64,000 bases of DNA, taken from the NCBI GenBank assembly GCA_030427245.1, contig JAUHXA010000009.1, positions 1 to 64,000 on the forward strand, in the 5' to 3' direction. A program made the position numbers and the translations under genes. The notes under the pieces were generated by a model. That model saw nothing but the letters and a program-made list of their open reading frames with translations, was not told the DNA's origin and searched no databases. Positions within the stretch are counted from its first letter, which is position 1; each line of letters opens with the position of its first letter. The DNA is from Bacteroidia bacterium. Its GTDB lineage: Bacteria; Bacteroidota; Bacteroidia; Chitinophagales; UBA2359. Below are positions 23,223 to 31,955 of the stretch, in pieces.

Positions 23223-24845
23223 ATGCTACGAAATTTACTTTATTTAAGCATTTGTGTGTTATTCATTTGCAGTTGTTTCCCTGCAATGGCACAATCGGAG
23301 TCTGATATTGTCATCACCGAAATCATGTACAACCCGCCCGAAAGCGGTACAGATTCCTTAGAATTCATTGAAATATACAACAAAAGTACCGCTTCTATTG
23401 ATATATCGGGTTATTCTTTTTCGGAAGGTGTAACTTTTACTTTTCCAGCCAATACAGTTATTGAAGGAGAAAGCTATGTATTGTCAGCCGTTAATTCATC
23501 TGCTTTTGAAGCCTTTTTTGGAGTAGCGGCTTTTCAGTGGGAAAGTGGTGCATTGAGCAATAGTGGCGAAGATATTGTATTGATTGACACCAATGGTGCG
23601 GTTGTAGATTCGGTCAATTACGATGATGAAGGTGAATGGCCACTTGAACCTGACGGAAGTGGACCTTCTTTGGTCTTTTGCAATCCAGAAGAAGACAATG
23701 TGCTTGCATCGAACTGGAGTTTTGCGACCATTGAAGCAGGAGTAAATAGTGATGGACAAACCGTTTTTGCTCACCCAAATGGAGCTTGTTCCGAAATAGA
23801 TGCCATTCCGCCAGCACCTACTTCTGTGAGTACGACAAGTGCTACAACCCTTGAAGTGCGGTTCAGTGAGGAGGTCGACATGGCGGCGGCTACCAACATG
23901 GCCAATTATACAGGCTTAGACATTGCAGCCATTGAAATAAATGCAACTCAGGTTCAAGTAAATATACAACTGACCAACCCTTTGACCTTAGGCGTTTTTG
24001 AGACTTTGACCATCGCCAATATCAGCGATTTGGCGGGCAATGTGATGCCTACGCCTGAAAATTTTGCGGTTGTGTTCAACAACACATTGGCAGAATTGGT
24101 GATTACCGAAATCATGTACAATGATCCAGGCGGAGAGGACAGTTTGGAGTTTGTGGAGCTGCAATATTTAGGCACAACGACTGCACAATTAGGTGGTTAT
24201 CATTTTGCGGATGGCGTGGCATTTACTTTTCCAACGATGACCATTGAGCCAAATGAATACATTGTGATTTCAAAACTTCCCAACTTTATGGAGGAGTTTT
24301 TTGGGGTTTCGTCTATGCAGTTTTTGGGAGGATTGCGAAACAGTGGTGAGCCACTTGAGATTCAAAATACTTCTGGTGATGTGATTGATTTTGTAGAGTT
24401 TTTGGATACCGACCCTTGGCCAACCGAAGCCGATGGAGATGGTTATTCTCTCAATTTGTGTGACGTGACGATGGACAACAGTGATGCCCTCAATTGGTCT
24501 CTTGCCACAGAATTGGACTCAGCAGGAGTCTATCAAGGCGAAGTTATCTATGCTACTCCCGGTGCTGCAGGCTGTAAAACGGATGTGGGTATCGAAACTT
24601 TGGATGGGACAAAAATTGACCTTTTCCCAAATCCTGCGACTACACAATTGTTTGTTCAAATCGAAGGCTCAAACGATTGGGAATTGAGTATTTTCAATAT
24701 TTTGGGTCAAGAAATGCTTCAATTGGAGAGCTTCAACAATCGCTATCAATTAGATGTTTCCGACTTTGAAGTAGGTGTTTATTTCGTTCATTTTCAGAGC
24801 AAAACAACGAATGAATATTATGTGGAGAGAGTCGTTATAAAATAA
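23223..24845 (+). CDS. T9SS-secreted protein with two lamin-tail domains
   Basis: The 540-residue protein has a signal peptide (1-24, ending A-M-A-Q). Two lamin-tail (LTD) domains follow: I-V-I-T-E-I-M-Y-N-P-P (about 27-165) and L-V-I-T-E-I-M-Y-N-D-P (about 290-420), each with S-L-E-F-x-E and a Y-x-x-x-D-G-V/E-G-V-x-F-T-F-P stretch. An Ig-like domain (about 195-285, A-P-T-S-V-S-T-T-S-A-T) separates them. A T9SS type A sorting domain (D-L-F-P-N-P-A ... Y-V-E-R-V-V-I-K) ends the protein. No catalytic domain was seen. It is probably a surface scaffold or ligand-binding protein. Confidence 0.85.
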   Translation: MLRNLLYLSICVLFICSCFPAMAQSESDIVITEIMYNPPESGTDSLEFIEIYNKSTASIDISGYSFSEGVTFTFPANTVIEGESYVLSAVNSSAFEAFFGVAAFQWESGALSNSGEDIVLIDTNGAVVDSVNYDDEGEWPLEPDGSGPSLVFCNPEEDNVLASNWSFATIEAGVNSDGQTVFAHPNGACSEIDAIPPAPTSVSTTSATTLEVRFSEEVDMAAATNMANYTGLDIAAIEINATQVQVNIQLTNPLTLGVFETLTIANISDLAGNVMPTPENFAVVFNNTLAELVITEIMYNDPGGEDSLEFVELQYLGTTTAQLGGYHFADGVAFTFPTMTIEPNEYIVISKLPNFMEEFFGVSSMQFLGGLRNSGEPLEIQNTSGDVIDFVEFLDTDPWPTEADGDGYSLNLCDVTMDNSDALNWSLATELDSAGVYQGEVIYATPGAAGCKTDVGIETLDGTKIDLFPNPATTQLFVQIEGSNDWELSIFNILGQEMLQLESFNNRYQLDVSDFEVGVYFVHFQSKTTNEYYVERVVIK

Positions 24846-24995
24846 ATCGAAAAGGGAATAGAGAGGTGAGATGCGAGAGGTGAAATACTGATAATCAATC
24901 ATTTATCCGTTTTAACTATACGACCGTAAATTATTCATTATCAATTAATTAATATCCCACTTCCCGCATCTCTGCTCCCTCCTCCAAAGTCTAAA
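24846..24995. repeat. Dispersed intergenic repeat (shared with 30527-30645)
   Basis: Read on the minus strand, about 24931-24995 gives TTAGACTTTGGAGGAGGGAG, then GCGGGAA and TTAATTGATAATGAATAA. The same words occur in the same order on the plus strand at about 30524-30590. The left part (AGAGAGGTGAGATGCGAGAG) repeats related words in inverted orientation. It fills the gap between two convergent genes and could also act as their terminator region, though no clean T-run hairpin is present. Confidence 0.5.
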
Positions 24996-25760
24996 TCAAT
25001 TCCCTCTTTGCTGTTGCTGCATTTTCTCGACAATTTCACGCATTTTGGCGGGGTCATCTTTGGCATCCATCAATTGTTGGCGCAAATTTCCCATATCGGT
25101 TAATTCGTACTCAGAAGGCACTTCAAAAACGCTTGATGCAACATTGTACTCATTGACCTCCAAATGAATACGCTGACTTTCGCCTGTTTGAGTATTTCGA
25201 TAGTTCATGCGTATCACCAAACCATCTAAGCCAGGAATCTTCATAAAAGCAGACAAACTTTGATTTCTCCTAAGCATTGGTGCTAAGTCTTGCATCGTTA
25301 TATTTAAAGTCGTAGCTACCCATGCTTCTCCTTCAATATTGGGCGTATTACTCACCACTTTTGTACATTTGTGTCCATCAATGTCCCTTTTTTCGTTGGT
25401 TATGCGAATCGCATCTGCATCGAAACGATGACGAGATTGTATGCGTCCACTTGTAAAAACGTTGTCGTATTCACTCAACTGATTGCGAATAGCCATTTTT
25501 CTGCCATCTTCGGTCGTTGTCATGGTTGTTACCGTTTCAGCATTGAGGTCGGTCACAATGCGAACCACATTGCCTATTTGGTCGCCTACACCATGTACTT
25601 CCATTAAAGACATCGCTCCTTTGAGCGTATAAACGATTTTGCTTTGGTCGGGTGATTGGGGAACAACAGTTATCGTACCTTCAAAATCAGTTTGTTGGGC
25701 TGCGAGGTTTGTTGTAAAAATGAGGGTTAAAAAACAAATCACAAAATGGGAAATTTTCAT
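24996..25760 (-). CDS. DUF4412-like secreted protein
   Basis: The 254-residue protein has a signal peptide (1-21, T-N-L-A-A-Q). The mature part is an all-beta, lipocalin-like domain with F-E-G-T-I-T-V, a G-R-K-M-A-I motif and D-G-H-K-C-T-K-V, matching DUF4412 (periplasmic or outer-membrane-associated Bacteroidota proteins of unknown function). The C-terminal 35 residues are a charged helix ending in Q-Q-Q-Q-R-G-N. It converges on the lamin-tail gene. Confidence 0.65.
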   Translation of the reverse strand: MKISHFVICFLTLIFTTNLAAQQTDFEGTITVVPQSPDQSKIVYTLKGAMSLMEVHGVGDQIGNVVRIVTDLNAETVTTMTTTEDGRKMAIRNQLSEYDNVFTSGRIQSRHRFDADAIRITNEKRDIDGHKCTKVVSNTPNIEGEAWVATTLNITMQDLAPMLRRNQSLSAFMKIPGLDGLVIRMNYRNTQTGESQRIHLEVNEYNVASSVFEVPSEYELTDMGNLRQQLMDAKDDPAKMREIVEKMQQQQRGN

Positions 25761-25952
25761 TCTTTTGGTATTTTGATTAAAAATAATAGGAAGATTTTGA
25801 AAACTTGCGGCAAAAATCTCTATCCAAAAATAAGCTCTCTCCTACCCGATTGCAAACAAAAAAATAACGGTTTGTAGGTTTCCAATTTCAAGACTATCAC
25901 ACTTCAATACATTGTACTTCAAAAACTTATCATGCTTAAAAAGTAGTTTTCC

Positions 25953-27440
25953 ATGGCAGTTTCCAACCATCTTTTTGATTTGATAAAAGTGCTTACCAAG
26001 CAAGAAAAACGCTACTTCAAGCTGTATTCTTCTAAATACAACAAATCGAAGGACAACAATTATATGCGCTTATTTGAAGTCATTGATAAGCAAAGTGTCT
26101 ACGATGAAAAGGCAATCAAACGGGCTTTTGCAGGGGAAAAATTTGTGAAACAATTTCATGTGGTAAAGAACTATTTGTATCACCTTATTTTGGAGGCATT
26201 GCAGGCTTATGGAGGTGGTCAAACGGTGAATCAACAGATACAAGAGGCATTGAGCAAAAGCCAAATTTTGTATGAAAAAGGCTTGTATGAGCAGGCTTTG
26301 CGCTTGTTGAAGAAGGCTGAAAAACTGGCGGTGATTTATGAAAAATTTGATTCGCTATTGAAGGTTTACAAAAAACTAAAGCTACTCTATACTCGAAAAT
26401 TGGCGGTGAGTGAGCATGAATATTACACCAACTTGTACCTTCAATTGGAACAAAAAACCATGCAGCAATTTCAGAATTTATGGGAATATGAATGGATTTC
26501 GAATGAGGTTTTCAATCTTTACTTCAAGGTAAATGCAGCAAGGCAACTGAAGGAAAAGAAGGCTTACCAAACCTTGATGCAGCATCCTTTATTGAAGGAA
26601 GAATCTAAGGCATTGTCTTTCAGAGCAAAGGTTTTTTACTTCAATATTCAAGCAGTTTGCTTTGAAGCCATTGGAGAAAAAAGACATTGCTGCAAATTTA
26701 GGGCGGAGACGGTCGCACTTTTTGAAGCGCATCCACATTTTATCGAAGAATCACTGTTGAATTATATTGTGGTCTTGAACAATTTGGTGGTGATGTTGGC
26801 GACATTGAAGGAATATGAAGCATTTGACCAACATTTTGAACAACTGTTGAAGATTCCTGAATGGGTAAAACGAAAACTTAGTGATGAGGAAAGGGTGATG
26901 TTGTTTCGCAGTCGTTGGTCAAATCAGTTGCAGGTTTTGGTTCAGAAAAAGGAATTTGCGAAAGCGATTGATTTGAGCCAAGAGATTGAAAGAGAGTTCA
27001 AACGATTGGGCAATACATTGAACGAAGCCTACAAACGACCATTATATTATTTTTTTGCTTATTGTCATTTTTCGGTGGGTAATCACCTCGAAAGTCTCAC
27101 CTACTTGGAACACTTGGTGCATGAGGATGATGTGAGCTTCAAGTTGGATTTGTTTCGTTTTGGTCGAATGCTTTATTTGCTGAATCATTTTGAGTTGGAA
27201 CACTTCGACCTGCTGCCTTCTTTGATTCGCTCTACTCAACGGTATTTGCAGAAGTTGGGAAAAACCTATCCGATGGAACATCTTCTATTGCAATTCTTGA
27301 AAGAAGTACCTTATTCCAATGAGCGAAAAGCTTTTGTAGAGCTTCAAAGCAAGCTACAATTTTTGGTGGAAGATGAAAAATACGAATCGGTATTGCATCA
27401 CTTAGATGTTGTGACGTGGATAAGTGGGAAACTAAGATGA
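25953..27440 (+). CDS. Conserved hypothetical helical-repeat protein
   Basis: The 495-residue soluble protein has no signal peptide and is almost entirely alpha-helical, with a TPR-like rhythm (for example Y-E-K-G-L-Y-E-Q-A-L-R-L-L-K-K-A-E-K at about 108-125). The N-terminus, L-F-D-L-I-K-V-L-T-K-Q-E-K-R-Y-F-K-L-Y, is of a type seen in uncharacterised large Bacteroidota proteins. There are no catalytic motifs. It may be a scaffold or regulator. It is convergent with the small gene at 27460, only 19 bp away. Confidence 0.7.
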   Translation: MAVSNHLFDLIKVLTKQEKRYFKLYSSKYNKSKDNNYMRLFEVIDKQSVYDEKAIKRAFAGEKFVKQFHVVKNYLYHLILEALQAYGGGQTVNQQIQEALSKSQILYEKGLYEQALRLLKKAEKLAVIYEKFDSLLKVYKKLKLLYTRKLAVSEHEYYTNLYLQLEQKTMQQFQNLWEYEWISNEVFNLYFKVNAARQLKEKKAYQTLMQHPLLKEESKALSFRAKVFYFNIQAVCFEAIGEKRHCCKFRAETVALFEAHPHFIEESLLNYIVVLNNLVVMLATLKEYEAFDQHFEQLLKIPEWVKRKLSDEERVMLFRSRWSNQLQVLVQKKEFAKAIDLSQEIEREFKRLGNTLNEAYKRPLYYFFAYCHFSVGNHLESLTYLEHLVHEDDVSFKLDLFRFGRMLYLLNHFELEHFDLLPSLIRSTQRYLQKLGKTYPMEHLLLQFLKEVPYSNERKAFVELQSKLQFLVEDEKYESVLHHLDVVTWISGKLR

Positions 27441-27459
27441 GGAATTAGAATCCCTGTTC

Positions 27460-27852
27460 TTACAACAATTCCAAGTCTTCCTGCAAGTCTTTCATCATGT
27501 CGTATTGACTGATAGCCAAACAAACAATTGAAGCAAAATTTTTTGCCTGTTTGCGGTTTTTGCGACTAATCGGCAGGTGAATTTCTCCTCCTTTGGTAGT
27601 CGGAAAATCTTGGGCAGCTTGAAGGCTTTTGAGTTGTATGCGAAGTTTGGCGGTGAAAAAATTGCTGTCGAAAAGAATGTCGTTGATGTCACCAAAAGGA
27701 ATATGCAGGGTTTTTAAGTCGGATTTGAAATAACCAATGATTGCATCTTTGGTTTGATACTCGATACTGACCGTTTCTTTACCATCTCGAATGACTCCTT
27801 CTGTCTCTGCAAATCCTTCGTAAGCGTCCATTTTGAAAGCAACCGTATTCAT
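27460..27852 (-). CDS. Hypothetical protein, possibly PH-like
   Basis: The 130-residue protein is not recognised. It is predicted as mainly beta with a C-terminal helix (100-130). The segment T-L-H-I-P-F-G-D-I-N-D-I-L-F followed by L-R-I-Q-L-K-S-L resembles the strand pattern of small bacterial PH-like domains, which is only a suggestion. There is no signal peptide. It precedes tilS on the same strand by transcript order only in reverse (tilS lies upstream, 87 bp away), so the two may share a transcript. Confidence 0.5.
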   Translation of the reverse strand: MNTVAFKMDAYEGFAETEGVIRDGKETVSIEYQTKDAIIGYFKSDLKTLHIPFGDINDILFDSNFFTAKLRIQLKSLQAAQDFPTTKGGEIHLPISRKNRKQAKNFASIVCLAISQYDMMKDLQEDLELL

Positions 27853-27939
27853 ATACTATTGATTTTTGTTTGTGTTCAATGCGTCTCTACCTAAATTTAC
27901 AAATAATGCTGCTAATTAGTTCCCAACAAGGAACGGTAA

Positions 27940-29268
27940 TTATTGAATGGCAATCTTCAACACCCCCTTTGTCTTGTGCGTAATCTTGAAACGTTCGTCA
28001 GGGCGATAACCTACGACCCAAACCAAATGCTTTTTGTTGTCGGTCAAAACCCAAACTCTTTCCTTGTCGATTCGAGGGAGTTTGAGGTCGATAAAAAAGC
28101 GGCTGAGTTTCTTCTTTTTGCGCTTCATACCCAAAGGATAAAAATAATCGCCCTCTTTCCATCTGCGAAGCATCAGTGGAAATTCCAGTTTATCTACGTC
28201 CAAGCAAGCCATGTTTGCATCTTTGGGGATGTCAAAGCCTTCGGCAGGCACTTCACTTATGTGTAGCACCAAATCTGCTTTTTTTACCTCTGCTTCTCCC
28301 CTTTCAATCAAGGCAAAACCGCTGTCTCGGTCGTTTTTTTCGGACAAAATAAAATGCTTGCGGTCTTTGATGATTTGATGGGTTTCTGAATAAAAAATCT
28401 TCCCCGCTTCGGCTTCAAAAGCTGCAATGATTTGGTCGGTTTGTGCGGCATTGAAGCCATATTCCTTCAATAGCTCATACAAAATCGTTCGCACAAAAGG
28501 GATTTTTTGAAGCTTGGCAATCGAAATCAGTATGTCTTTCTTCTTGGATTCCAGCAGTTTTTTGCGATAAGCTGCAATTCCTTCTTTGTAAACCTGTTCT
28601 ACTTCAATGAATCGCTGGGCATTTTCATAAAAAGTTTGGACGACGTTCGGATTCAGCTCTTCCAAAACGGGCATGACCAAATGTCGGATTTTGTTGCGGG
28701 CATATTTTGTGCTTTGGTTGCTCGCATCGGTACGATAAGTCAGCTCCTGTTCTCTACCATAAGCTTCAATTTCGGCTTTGGAGGCAAACAAAATGGGGCG
28801 AATGATTTTGCCTTGTTTCGGTAAGATTCCATGCAGTCCTGCAATGCCTGTTCCTTTGGCGAGGTTGTAAATCATGGTTTCTGCCAAGTCATTTTGGTGG
28901 TGGGCAGTAGCAATGAATTTGTAGTCGTTTTCGCTGCGAATTTGCTCCAACCAATTGTAGCGCAATTCTCTGGCAGCCATTTGGATAGACTGTTTGTTTT
29001 CATTGGCGTATTCGGTGGTATTGAAGGAAGTGGTGAAAACGGGCATTTTGTATTTCTCCCCCAATACTTTCACAAAAATCTCATCTTCGTCCGATTCTAT
29101 TCCACGAAGTGAAAAATTGCAGTGCGCTAATCCTACTTCAAAACCCGCTTGATGCAATACATCACAAAGCACTACCGAGTCAATTCCTCCACTGATAGCC
29201 AATAGAATACGGTCATTTTTTTGAAGGAGATGCTTTTCTGCAATGTAGTTTTGAAATTTATTTAGCAT
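27940..29268 (-). CDS. tilS: tRNA(Ile)-lysidine synthase
   Basis: The 442-residue protein has the N-type ATP-pyrophosphatase PP-loop S-G-G-I-D-S (26-31), H-C-N-F-S-L-R-G, A-T-A-H-H-Q-N-D-L-A-E-T and the TilS motif K-Y-A-R-N-K-I-R-H. A C-terminal TilS domain (R-R-W-K-E-G-D-Y-F-Y-P-L-G-M) is complete. The enzyme adds lysine to C34 of tRNA-Ile2, changing its codon reading from AUG to AUA, and is essential in most bacteria. Length is normal for the family. Confidence 0.95.
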   Translation of the reverse strand: MLNKFQNYIAEKHLLQKNDRILLAISGGIDSVVLCDVLHQAGFEVGLAHCNFSLRGIESDEDEIFVKVLGEKYKMPVFTTSFNTTEYANENKQSIQMAARELRYNWLEQIRSENDYKFIATAHHQNDLAETMIYNLAKGTGIAGLHGILPKQGKIIRPILFASKAEIEAYGREQELTYRTDASNQSTKYARNKIRHLVMPVLEELNPNVVQTFYENAQRFIEVEQVYKEGIAAYRKKLLESKKKDILISIAKLQKIPFVRTILYELLKEYGFNAAQTDQIIAAFEAEAGKIFYSETHQIIKDRKHFILSEKNDRDSGFALIERGEAEVKKADLVLHISEVPAEGFDIPKDANMACLDVDKLEFPLMLRRWKEGDYFYPLGMKRKKKKLSRFFIDLKLPRIDKERVWVLTDNKKHLVWVVGYRPDERFKITHKTKGVLKIAIQ

Positions 29269-29336
29269 TAATGTGGGTTTTAATTTAAGCTATTCTATAT
29301 GTACCATCGAATTGATTCGACGATACAAAATCTATT

Positions 29337-30473
29337 TTATCTAACCTTCACCTGATTCTTCACAGGATTGGCATACATCTCCAACATGGATTGTCGAATG
29401 ACATCCCTGTCCATATTACTATCAAGTGTGTCCAGTTTTGCGTTGAGGTAAGATACAAAATAATCGTAGTAGTATTGTGGATACAAACCTTGATAGGTCG
29501 TAGTTTCGGTCAATATATCGTGGGCGATGTAATTGGAGAAAAATAGGCGGTAGTTTTGGTGAATTTGTGTGTCTATCAAATCCGCCAAACCTTTTATCTG
29601 CTCATTTTTTCGGAGTTCCTTCAATCCTTCCAGCTCATCCTTCAATACCGTTCCTATCGACAAATGTATTTTCCCCTTTTCTCCAGTCAAACCCACTGCC
29701 ATACTTTTGAGGTCGTCTTGCGGTGTTTTTTGGTAAGTACCTTGTGCTTTTAGGTAGAGTTCTTTTGCTTTCATCAGGTCACAGGGGTCGTACTCATACG
29801 AAATCGCCATCGGTACGATTTGTAGCGATTGAAAGTGTTCGATAAGATTGCCTTCTGAGCTCAAACCCAGCATTTTGAGTAGTGCAGGATGTGTATGGTC
29901 GTTTCCATCTTTGGCTCGTCCTTCTCGTTGAGCTATCCAGACAGAGGTATTTTTTTCGAGTACGGTTTGTTTGATGTAAGCCGCCAACCGCTGTGACTGA
30001 AAGACAAAATCTCGCCCAACGGCATCTCGAATCACCGCAAAATTTTTGTTGAGTTTTGACAAGGCTTCAATCCACGGCATCACAAAAAGATTGTTCCCAA
30101 TTGCTATTGCAGCCGTTGGTCGACCGATTTCGTGTAGGGAAACATTGAGGGAAGCGGGGTCAAAAATGATGTCTCGGTGATTGGAAATGTAGAGATAATT
30201 GCCATTTTCGGGTAGTTCCTTTAGTCCCGAAACCGTCAGTCCATTGCTACTTTTGGAGAGCATGTTTTGAAGGTTGGGATAGATGAACTCTTTTTGAAAA
30301 CCGTAAATAGAATCAATATTGTGAAGACTATCAATCAATTGTTCTTCTGACCAATTGGGCAAATACATTCTTGCATACTGCAAAAACATAGGGTTTTTCA
30401 CCAACTTCTGCAATATATCTGCTACTTCGGTATCGGCATAAAAGCGTATGTCGTCAAATTGAAATTTACTCAT
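29337..30473 (-). CDS. 1-acyl-glycerol-3-phosphate acyltransferase-like protein
   Basis: The 378-residue protein has an acyltransferase core with I-S-N-H-R-D-I-I-F-D (about 95-104; the His-Asp spacing is H-x5-D, as in the Bacteroidota subgroup with N-H-R-D, not the usual H-x4-D) and a second block I-A-Q-R-E-G-R-A-K-D-G corresponding to the E-G-T-R motif. It probably transfers acyl chains in phospholipid or ornithine-lipid synthesis at the inner membrane; the acceptor is uncertain. Three ATCACACA units lie 4-27 bp before its ATG (minus strand). Confidence 0.78.
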   Translation of the reverse strand: MSKFQFDDIRFYADTEVADILQKLVKNPMFLQYARMYLPNWSEEQLIDSLHNIDSIYGFQKEFIYPNLQNMLSKSSNGLTVSGLKELPENGNYLYISNHRDIIFDPASLNVSLHEIGRPTAAIAIGNNLFVMPWIEALSKLNKNFAVIRDAVGRDFVFQSQRLAAYIKQTVLEKNTSVWIAQREGRAKDGNDHTHPALLKMLGLSSEGNLIEHFQSLQIVPMAISYEYDPCDLMKAKELYLKAQGTYQKTPQDDLKSMAVGLTGEKGKIHLSIGTVLKDELEGLKELRKNEQIKGLADLIDTQIHQNYRLFFSNYIAHDILTETTTYQGLYPQYYYDYFVSYLNAKLDTLDSNMDRDVIRQSMLEMYANPVKNQVKVR

Positions 30474-30477
30474 AGGT

Positions 30478-30501
30478 TGTGTGATTGTGTGATTGTGTGA
30501 T
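30478..30501. repeat. Three tandem 8-bp repeats just upstream of the acyltransferase start
   Basis: TGTGTGAT occurs three times without interruption at 30478-30501. On the coding (minus) strand this is ATCACACA x3, ending 4 bp before the ATG at 30473. Slippage would move whatever lies upstream relative to the start codon by 8 bp. Confidence 0.85.
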
Positions 30502-30526
30502 TGATGTACAAATAAAATTTACGTTA

Positions 30527-30645
30527 GACTTTGGACGAGGGAGTAGAGAGGTGAGCAGCGGGAAATTAATTGATAACGAATAACCCACAACTAAACAACT
30601 GGGTAATTATCAAAACCTTACATTTTACTTCTTCCGTCCAAAGTC
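30527..30645. repeat. Dispersed intergenic repeat with 11-bp inverted ends
   Basis: GACTTTGGACG (30527-30537) and CGTCCAAAGTC (30635-30645) are perfect inverted repeats. The left half is related to the repeat at 24931-24995 (shared AGACTTTGGA, GAGGGAG, GCGGGAA, TTAATTGATAA). No flanking direct repeat was found. It lies between the acyltransferase and lgt genes. Confidence 0.6.
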
Positions 30646-30654
30646 CAACATTTA

Positions 30655-31836
30655 CTATTTACTCCATTTTCGTATTCCTATCACTCCAATTCCCAGAGCT
30701 ACCAATCCAAGCGCAATATACTGAGAGAAAGACAGTTCGATGCCCAGAATTGTATGTCGGTCATTGATGCGGACAAATTCAATGAGGAATCGCTCTATTC
30801 CATTGAGGATAAGAAAAATTCCAAATAGAATTCCTGCAGTAGTGATGCGTTTTCGGAGCAACCATAGAATCACAAAAATAGTCATTGCCATCAAAAATTC
30901 ATACACCGAAGTCGGAAAAACACCTTCTGGAAGGACTTTGCAGTAGCGAGTTGCACATCCAGATACTTCTATAAAACAAGGCATTGAGCAGTTCGCTAAG
31001 TCAATTCCCTCATTGATGACATTGTGTGGATAAGTGTACGACCAAGCCCAGTCGGGCAACCAAGCCAACCAATCAGGGCGAGTCAGAGTATTGGCAATAC
31101 CCCAGTCTCCATCTCCCGAAAAATGACAGCCCAAACGCCCAATTCCATAACCCATAATAACCGCCATTCCTGCTGCATCGGTCATTCTCCACACAGGAAT
31201 TTTGACCATTCGAGCATAGATGACCAAAGCCAACGAACCACAAATCAAACCGCCATAAAACATCAAACCGCTAAAAGAGAGGAGCGAACCTATTGGATCT
31301 CGCATAAAGTTCTCCCAATCTTCTATCCATGTAAATATCTTAGAGCCGAGAATACCTGCAATTGCAGCAATTACAATCAGGTCGCCAATTCGATGATGTG
31401 GGTAAATCGTTTCTTCAATCGTTTGAGGCTTCTGGAGTTTTTCCTGTTTTTTCTCGTACCAACGCCAAGTCGTCAGAATCAACGCCAACCCAACACCGCC
31501 TATTACACTTCCTTCAGATGATACTATGAAATCCTGTGGGTTGTCTGCAAAAGCACACCACTCTAACGCTGCTGCTACTAATTTGTAGCCCAACAAAAAA
31601 CCCAGTACTGCATTGATAATATATTCGATGGGATTGGCAGAAGTTCCTACGGTTCGTGAAACAGTAACTCCAGGCATCAACCCTGCTCGTTCCATACGTC
31701 GAAATTCGGCATACAATACCATTCCTGCTACAACAAAACCCAAAGCCAAAAAGAAGCCATAGGTTTGAATGGGTAAGCAAGGGAAATAACCAATAAGATC
31801 GTAGATAAGGTCAGATAGTCTGGGGTACATAAGCAA
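30655..31836 (-). CDS. lgt: Prolipoprotein diacylglyceryl transferase
   Basis: The 393-residue membrane protein has about seven hydrophobic helices and the Lgt signature G-R-L-G-C-H-F-S-G-D-G-D-W-G (about 233-246), including the catalytic-region Arg. The N-terminal P-I-Q-T-Y-G-F-F-L-A-L-G-F is also typical. It transfers diacylglycerol from phosphatidylglycerol to the lipobox cysteine of prolipoproteins at the inner membrane. It is longer than E. coli Lgt (291) because of an insertion around 75-140, a feature of Bacteroidota homologues. Two adjacent ATG codons (31836, 31830) are possible starts. Confidence 0.92.
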   Translation of the reverse strand: MLMYPRLSDLIYDLIGYFPCLPIQTYGFFLALGFVVAGMVLYAEFRRMERAGLMPGVTVSRTVGTSANPIEYIINAVLGFLLGYKLVAAALEWCAFADNPQDFIVSSEGSVIGGVGLALILTTWRWYEKKQEKLQKPQTIEETIYPHHRIGDLIVIAAIAGILGSKIFTWIEDWENFMRDPIGSLLSFSGLMFYGGLICGSLALVIYARMVKIPVWRMTDAAGMAVIMGYGIGRLGCHFSGDGDWGIANTLTRPDWLAWLPDWAWSYTYPHNVINEGIDLANCSMPCFIEVSGCATRYCKVLPEGVFPTSVYEFLMAMTIFVILWLLRKRITTAGILFGIFLILNGIERFLIEFVRINDRHTILGIELSFSQYIALGLVALGIGVIGIRKWSK

Positions 31837-31955
31837 TCTGTAAAATGAAAATCAAAGATAGTAGGATTTTTCTGCCAAATAAACATTTGGAAAAACTATT
31901 GCTTGCGACGCTCCAACCAGTTTATTTTCGGTTTGAAGTTCTTAAATCCCCCTTA

